Shown here piece after piece: positions 53,221-64,000 of a stretch of DNA of 64,000 bases. Every line of letters starts with the position of its first letter. Position 1 is the first letter of the stretch. The position numbers and the translations under genes were made by a program. The notes beneath the pieces were generated by a model. It saw only the letters and a list, made by a program, of their open reading frames with translations. It was not told where the DNA came from and searched no databases. This DNA is from Tomocerus qinae (lineage: Eukaryota; Arthropoda; Collembola; Entomobryomorpha; Tomoceridae): assembly GCA_020055645.1 (NCBI GenBank), contig CM034546.1, forward strand, positions 95,914,001 to 95,978,000. The letters are read 5' to 3'.

Positions 53221-55029
53221 TGTAAACGCATACATCGGAGTAAACTCCTCTGAATAAACTCACTTCTGGAAAGCTAAAAAGCGAATGCCCTATATAGTGT
53301 ATAGGACATCCGTTTTAGGTACGATAATTCAACATGTAAAAGTATAGCCTTCAACACAATGACATAAAAAATAAGTAATTGAATTTCAGAAGCTATTATC
53401 TTATAAACGGTATGATTTTTAAATTCTGACATTTGCTACTTAATTGACCCAATCCCCCCAATCAGTAGTAATAACATTTTAGGTAGTACGTGTTTTAGAA
53501 CGATGTAGTTAACAAAATGAGACCTTTGGTCTTAGACTAAGCATAGCATGAGACATTGAGACAGAGAAAGGAACACCAGTTCGAATTGAAATATGGAAGT
53601 TGGAACGGAAAGAATTGGTTTTAGAAGGTATACATATAATACAGAAATCCTATTTATACACACAAATGTTCTGTCTGTGTAAAAATATTGCCTTGTCATG
53701 CTCTATAGGCTAATTGTCGAAATGAATGTCAAATAAAATCTAATCAATCAATCGATGTACGCAACTATTATATCCGACACATATAATAGTTATACCATAG
53801 GTTATATACTGTTTATGTCTAGAAGAAGTGAGTATATCACTCACAAAGATGAGATTGAGCTAGATTATATGCTATAGTAGCAATAAAATTTTATTTCTGA
53901 TTTTGAGATTAGCTAAAATTAAGCTTACGGGCGTGATTATGTAATACCATACCTGATAGATCCGTTAACAAAGAAACAACTACTCGTCGACTCATCAAAA
54001 GGTTAACTATAATGCTATCATCACACTTTTATCATATAAGTGCCGTGTTTCTGTTTGTGGGGTTTGTTGGTTTTAACTTACACACAAGTAGTTATAGGAA
54101 ATATAATATTAATGATTACGATATACTTATGTCAAATGGAAATGCCCGGCGGCCTATAGCCAGCAGAAAGAACTCCTCTCCGCACTTTAAGCAAAAAAGT
54201 TGTGTATATTTGATAAATATAGATATCAATTTTTCAAATTGCTCAAAGTGGTCTCATTAATAGTTTCACATATTATAACCAAAATCCTATACTCGATTTG
54301 TCATATTCAAATCGATAGTGGTATGTACTACGGATTTTTTTTATCATGATGGTGATGGTACTTAACTCATCAATTTCCATTCCTCCAAAACCAGATAGGT
54401 AAATAATGTTATCTGTGCCTTCCTTGTAAATATGTAAATCTAAGTATCTTATAGGTAATAAAACAAAACTATACTAACACCATGCATGGCATATATTAAT
54501 TTGGATTTTGGGCAGCACAGGTGCAGGTGTAAGCAAAAAGGTGTGCTGTAATTAAATTGGGTACAAAGTACATGCATGTGAAAAAAGTTTTTTTTTCTGA
54601 AGTCTACCAGATTACAATTTACAATAAGACATCGTACACAGGTATACATACATAAGTGGCTATAATAGGTACATACTACTACGCTACTATATACAATGCA
54701 ATTGAAAGTAATCACAGACACAGGCATAGGCGGTCCTGTGCAACTTTTACATTTCTACTCTTTTTACACTCTGACGACAGTTAGCTCTGGCTCTGAGTTC
54801 TGCCTGGGTCAGACCCCAACAACGTAAAAACCTACAGCAAGCCGTAACAGAAGCTCGCCTGAGTAAAGGTTGCCGTGTACACATTTTGGTAAACGAAAAG
54901 TACTCGCACGTAACAGAAAACCGAGCGTACGGATTTTGAGCAAATTTTTAGAACTGAGTCTTTATATATAGCTACGGCATATTAAAAATTCAGACATTGA
55001 TATTATATACTATATCACTTGAAAAATCA

Positions 55030-55390
55030 ACATACAATCAAAATTGATAATTGTTGACTGAAAATCAAAAGAAAAACAAAATGGATTAATGTTGACTATG
55101 AAAATCAACAGAAAATCAAAATTGATTAATGTTGACTATGAAAATCAACAGAAAAACAAAATTGATTAATGTTGGCTATGAAAATCAACAAAAAATCAAA
55201 AATTGATTAATGTTGACTATGAAAATCAAAAGGGAATCAAAATTGATTAATGCTGACTATGAAAATCAACAGAAAATCAAAATTAGTTAGTATTGAGTAT
55301 TAAAATTAACAGAAAATCAAAATTAATTAATATTGACTATGAAAATCAAAAGGGAATCAAAATCGGTCAATATTGTTTATCAAAATCAAT
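55030..55390. repeat. Minisatellite, about 40-base unit
   Basis: About nine copies of a unit containing GATTAATGTTGACTATGAAA and ATCAACAGAAAATCAAAATT, with increasing divergence toward the right end. Confidence 0.9.
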
Positions 55391-55619
55391 AGGAATTCGA
55401 AAAATGCAAGTTTGACTACATAATTGAATACAAATGCGAAATATATTTATTTCCGTCCTCTAATTGTTATTTTCCGGTTTGATTTGCTTTATTATAAAAT
55501 CTTAAATTTGGTAGAAGCGGAGTGAAATATTTTATACTATCCTCTAACAATTTATAGGAAACGCCATTGAACTTTTTAATGTCCATTTAATGCCTAATTT
55601 TCACTTTGACTATCAAAAT

Positions 55620-55860
55620 GAAGACAAAGTGAGCGCGCGGTATCACAGCAACCAATGGACCGATTTACCCCAAATTCAATAGGGATCGTCAGTGGCCCAT
55701 AGGCATTGTTTTTGCCAAGTTTGGTCAATAACCGTCTTTGCTTTCGAAAGTTATCGTGGGGACGGACGGACGTACGGACGGACGTACGGACGTACGGACA
55801 GACTGTGCGGTTCTATAAGCTCGCTTCCTCAGGCGAGCTAAAACTCGGTACCGAAGAAGG
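55620..55860. repeat. Interspersed repeat with GGACGGACGTAC microsatellite
   Basis: Ends with GGACGGACGGACGTACGGAC-type repeats followed by AAGCTCGCTTCCTCAGGCGAGCT, which is itself a hairpin (AGCTCGC and GCGAGCT). The layout matches the 52861-53220 repeat: unique sequence, AAAGTTATCGTG, then a GGAC microsatellite. Likely the end of a dispersed element. Confidence 0.6.
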
Positions 55861-56902
55861 GGAACCTTTTCATGCTATTTTAATATACGAAAATGGCATA
55901 ACACAAGAAAGACTACACTTGCACTCTTCCTCTTGTATTTCACTTCGTGTTCATCCTATATGCTATGCTGCTTATGCATGTTGTTAAATGCTATGTTTTG
56001 ATACTTCTCTGAGTATTAAATTTGAGTCTGAGACTACTCCTTGCCAATTGCCGTACTTCTATTCTATTACTATTGTCCTGCTCTGCTTTTAATACTGAAT
56101 ATTTGCTACTCAATTTGAATTTGGCTGGACTTGTTCTATAGATTGTGAGAAAGTGAGAAAGAGAACTTCCTGTCACCCGGTTTCTGACATCCGCTACAGT
56201 GCTCCGTCCTTAAACTGCTGTTTGATTGGATTGAAGTTTGGACTTTTAGACATCGAATATTTATTTGACATTGTAGACAACGAATTCAAGACAGTTTCTA
56301 CTTACGAAGAACTTAACTAACGAATTCGTCCATAATATTGTTGCTGATACATTTATTTCGTAAGTAATAAGTTTTCCTCCTTTCACCTTTCTCTTTGTAT
56401 TTGTTTTGTTGAATATATTTTCAATTTTTCTCTAATAATACTTTTTTATCATGCATAATATTGTAAGCCTATAATAGCTTGGTTAGTGGCCAATTAATTG
56501 CTAACAAATTAAAAAATTCTAAAGTCAAAAGTAGCCTTCATAATATTGAATATTTAAAAAGTTGTAAGTTGAGTAGACAGTAGAAAGTTCTGAATTAACT
56601 TGAGTAACGTTTATGATGAAAACCTATAGAAAATAACTGAAGTTAATATCCAGTGGTATCTACTTTAGACTTTAGGCACGGTTTTTAGAATTCATTCTAA
56701 AAACAATCAACAATTAAAAACTTTCTGTTACCTTCAGTTTTAATGTTCTAATTTATTTAGATTCACGCCTCTTCTCTAGTAATTCATTAACATGTTGGTC
56801 AATGCAACTATTATGTGTTTGTGTGTTGTATGTACTTACATAATATTATTACTTGATACCTACTTTTGGCTTACAAAGCATTTTACACAATTAATTGTCA
56901 AT

Positions 56903-56996
56903 TGTTTTCAATAATGTACCCCAATACTGACTGCCCAATGCATACCTTCATGTGCTAAATTTAGTACATGCGTTGGGGGTACATTATCGAAAACAT
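56903..56996. mobile_element. Short inverted-repeat element (about 95 bases)
   Basis: Left end TTGTTTTCAATAATGTACCC and right end GGGTACATTATCGAAAACA are near-perfect inverted copies of about 22-24 bases. Related ends occur near 4328-4424 and 39460, which suggests a small family in this genome. Confidence 0.65.
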
Positions 56997-58128
56997 TAAT
57001 ACATTATCAAATTATCTATCATCTATTTAGAATTCACAAAATATTTTTATTACATTGACATGTTCCTTCAAAGCGTTCTACTTCTAATAAATGGCATATA
57101 CAGAAACTTTTATATTTATTTAATGTTATATATCTGTATTGTATGATTGTATCATTATAATAGCAAAGCATATTTATGAATATGTTTCACGTCATTTATG
57201 CCACAACACAGGTTACGATCTCAGAACTGTAAAATTGGAATTAAGATTAGAAGCTTTTTGCAATCAATGTTTCCAATGCATGTAATGCAAATATTAATGA
57301 ATTAGCTGTTTATTGAGAAAGCCCAAAAATTGAAATTAAGAACAAAGAATTCTTCTCAGACAACTTAACCTTTCTTCTCTGATCATAACTTACGTCTCAC
57401 GACTCACGACAGATTACACGTACCACTTATTCAAGCAGATGATAATATTCATGGTTTATAATCTAATAATCTTTGTTTTTCATTACCCATTCATTCGTAT
57501 AAAATGTAGGCTGTTTGTGTCTTAATGCGATTAAAAAGGCATTGTTCAATCTATTAGATTAGAATTAGATTGCAAGTAAATAAATAATCTTCAAATGAAT
57601 TATTATTGACAGTTGGACATTAAAATTAAATGTTGATATGTCTGTATGGTCATGGTACATGCATGGTTGCATGCTGTCCTACAGAAGACAATGACAGGAT
57701 ACATTAAATTAAACTAATTTGTATACAAGCCAATTCAAGTGACATATTGACTGCAGTTACAAAACTGTAATGTAAGTAATACCCAAACATAACTCAAAGC
57801 GTTGTTAGGTTAGAGTGTTAGAGTAGTGTAGTCTAATTAACAATTGAACTGTATCAAAGATGTGCTGGTGTAAAGTAAAGTGCTAACAGTTTGCTTAGCT
57901 ATTTAAAGAGTATAGTAAACTTACTCTTTAGCTCAGTCAATAGTCGTATTTGTATTAACTACAGATAAAGCAATTCAATGGCTAACATTAATAATGAAAT
58001 GGTTAGTTAGAATCAAATGTTTAAATTTAAATACTATTTGCATGTTACATTTCTGGACATTAATATATTAATTTTCAATTTTTTATTGATTTTATAGGTT
58101 CATTCAAAAGTCTCTATTTTCCTCAACT

Positions 58129-61797
<3,669 letters not shown>

Positions 61798-63049
61798 GCA
61801 TCAATGGTCAGCGTCCACTCATCCCAACTATCACTGCGTTTTTACTGAAACGTTTTACTGTATTTACAAGAGGGTCTCAAATCTATTTTATGTGAAAAAC
61901 AATAATTCTCAGTAGGTTCTGCTAGAATTGTGCTTGTTGTATTGTGCAAACTACGGTTTACCATATTGCCACCATATGCAACTCAAGCACCATGCATACT
62001 TTAATTGTACACTCTACCTCCTGCATGTAACATTAAAAAGTATTACATACCAAACAATTTTTAGTTTGTGATTACATTAGCCTGAATATAAACTTGGTGT
62101 TCTTTAGTTGGTGCTGAGCAAACTTTAAGTTTGCATACCTAATTTAATATCTATATTTGTGTCTTGTTAATTATACAGTAGATTTTCATTGGATAGTATC
62201 TTATATTATACATACAATCTATATTGGGTGAACTATGTGTGTAGATTCAGTGTTAATTTATTTTTGGTAAATCGTGTTCGTGGGACAGCAATAAAGTAGT
62301 GGTTTTTGGGAAGGATGAAAGTGTGTTGATTTGAACAGAACAATTTATTGCTTAATGCAGTTAGAATTTAGATACTCGGTTTCCTAAATATGGATGATTG
62401 TAATATGTATAGCATCCAAATAAAGTGTTTCGGAAAGGTATTTATTCTGCTTCCAACTGATGAGATAATTATATTCCTAATGTTATCATGCATTTTGTCA
62501 GATTGTTTGCAGAGAACACTATTATAGTTATTTTTTTGTTATAATAGCCAAAGCAAGTTTTTCATGCCATCGTTCATTTAATCATATTATGCCAAAAATT
62601 GTTGTGTCACAAAACTAAAACATATGTACCGTAAGAATCGGCCAGACTGAAAGGCCTCGGTTTAATTATGATAAAGGAGGGTGGGGCGGCCCACTCTCTG
62701 GAGGAGCATTTTAGTCTGACGATCAGACTCTGACCGCATAGCGCATAGTGATAATTTTATTGATTTGTTTTCTCTTTCATATAACAAAAGCAACTTTCAC
62801 CGTTGAAAGAAAACTTTCTCTTAAATCTAGAGTTGAAGTACCAGTATTAACCAATAAATACAAAATATGAAAATAAACCTCTTTCTATTATTCTACCAAA
62901 ACTGTAGTCTGGGGTCGGAGTCGAATTTAGCACCTCACTCCAGCACCTCACTCCATTTTCCCCTCAACAACCTCTTCGCATAAATTGGCACATCAACAAC
63001 CAAAGTATGATAATACACCAAATTGATGCCTTTGGTACCTACAGTACAG
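61798..63049. other. IDH 3' region and intergenic
   Basis: No gene is recognised. A GC-rich patch at about 62635-62750 (containing GGAGGGTGGGGCGGCCC) contrasts with the AT-rich surroundings and may be a repeat fragment. Confidence 0.55.
62290..62295 (+). terminator. Candidate polyadenylation signal, IDH
   Basis: AATAAA about 490 bases after the IDH stop codon; a second occurs at 62419-62424. Confidence 0.4.
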
Positions 63050-63953
63050 TGTACTGTTACAATTATCGCTAAGAGATATTTTTCAAATAATAACCGCAGT
63101 GAAAATCGCTTCTGATTGGTCGATGCATTTTTGCAATTGACCAATCAGAGCACAGAATTCCATAACAAAATTTTATATGATTTTCATAAATCATTCCCAA
63201 GGGAAATATTTATTTCAACATTGAACTTTAAACTACAGACTTGTGATAGGATAGCAAAATACGGACTAACACTTTTAGCATAATCGCAAACTAATACACT
63301 GTACTCAACTCTATGATGCTTACTTGCTGAACAGAGCAACTGCTTGCTGTGTTACAAATTTGATTGTTACTTCACTAAGCAGTCTGGACAATCATATAAT
63401 CATTACATTCTGCATCAAATTATCACCACTACACTGCGTATTCATCTCTCTCTGTGAAGTAGTACAAACTAATTAATTAGATTTAATTTTAAATTTACAA
63501 TTGCAAGATATCATTGAAAATATTTTGCATATAATTAAAAGTTATTTAAGACTAACAAATGATTTTAGTTGACATGCAAGGTACGTTATGATACATGTTA
63601 TGATTATATGTTTGTTCAGACTGCTTAGTGAAGTAATAATCAAATTTGTAACACAGCAAGCAGTTGCTCTGTTCAACAAGTAAGCATCATAGAGTTGAGT
63701 ACAGTGTATTAGTTTGCGATTATGCTAAAAGTTTTAGTCCGTATTTTGCTATCCTATCACAAGTCTGTAGTTTAAAGTTCAGTGTTGAAATAAATATTTC
63801 CCTTGGGAATGATTTATGAAAATCATATAAAATTTTGCTATGGAATTCTGTGCTCTGATTGGTCAATTTCAAAAATGCATCGACCAATCAGAAGCGATTT
63901 TCACTGCGGTTATTATTTGAAAAATATCTCTTAGCGATAATTGTAACAGTACA
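63050..63953. mobile_element. Large foldback element with about 360-base arms
   Basis: The left arm (about 63050-63410) and right arm (about 63594-63953) are inverted copies with only scattered differences, separated by about 183 bases. Both begin TGTACTGTTACAATTATCGC and contain CTGATTGGTC and AGCAACTGCTTGCTGTGTTA. There is no coding potential. Flanking bases differ on the two sides and no target duplication was identified, so the superfamily is unknown. Confidence 0.85.
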
Positions 63954-64000
63954 GTTTTATGCTAAGAAGAAGGAGAGGGATTTTAAATTAAAATTAGCTA

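Larger units (their letters stand above)
46192..58128. other. 12-kb stretch without recognised gene
   Basis: No family, spliced frame or RNA gene is recognised. It presumably holds the promoters of SLC34 copy 2 (left) and of IDH (right). It contains the 140-base repeat with a GACA microsatellite (52861-53220), a 40-base minisatellite (55030-55390), a GGACG-rich repeat end (55620-55860) and a short inverted-repeat element (56903-56996). Open frames such as 49201-49500 and 54449-54727 lack any supporting signal. Confidence 0.6.

Overview
The window is nuclear DNA of an AT-rich, intron-rich invertebrate animal. Coding sequences are split by GT-AG (and a few GC-AG) introns, intergenic and intronic DNA is full of short inverted-repeat elements, and the gene set is metazoan (Rab6, PIG-A, STK16, an FSIP2-like axonemal/fibrous-sheath protein, two SLC34 type-II Na/phosphate cotransporters, NADP-isocitrate dehydrogenase). 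I cannot fix the phylum. No prokaryotic, organellar or viral gene block is visible.

Layout. 1-5 kb: no recognisable gene, but a 1.5-kb hAT-like non-autonomous element (2791-4291). 5.1-5.8 kb (+): a weakly supported small spliced gene. 7.65-13.5 kb (+): Rab6, with two alternative 3'-terminal coding exons that each end in Cys-Ala-Cys. 14.96-22.94 kb (-): PIG-A, whose large fourth intron holds a 4.25-kb piggyBac element (TTAA-flanked, transposase frameshifted) that itself carries a 1.4-kb foldback element. 24.28-26.12 kb (-): STK16-type kinase. 26.70-33.80 kb (-): a 1953-residue FSIP2-like protein with 11 copies of one acidic repeat and 4 of another. 35.11 kb (+): an orphan copy of the first FSIP2-like exon. 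35.76-39.12 kb (+) and 41.17-46.19 kb (-): two convergent SLC34 paralogues with nearly identical exon lengths. 46.2-58.1 kb: a 12-kb stretch with no recognisable gene, containing minisatellites and repeat debris. 58.13-61.80 kb (+): NADP-dependent isocitrate dehydrogenase. 63.05-63.95 kb: a large foldback element.

The genes do not form one pathway: Golgi traffic (Rab6), GPI-anchor synthesis in the ER (PIG-A), a membrane-linked NAK-family kinase (STK16), sperm-tail/cilium structure (FSIP2-like), phosphate uptake (SLC34) and NADPH production (IDH). The three minus-strand genes PIG-A, STK16 and FSIP2-like are adjacent and co-oriented, with gaps of 1.35 kb and 0.58 kb. All exon models were built by hand from reading frame, splice sites and remembered family sequence; every listed exon chain keeps phase and totals a multiple of three. 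The most interesting signals are the alternative Rab6 tails, three inferred GC-AG introns (two in one SLC34 copy where its paralogue has GT), the exon-plus-intron amplification in the FSIP2-like gene, the nested transposons in PIG-A, and several near-perfect palindromes.
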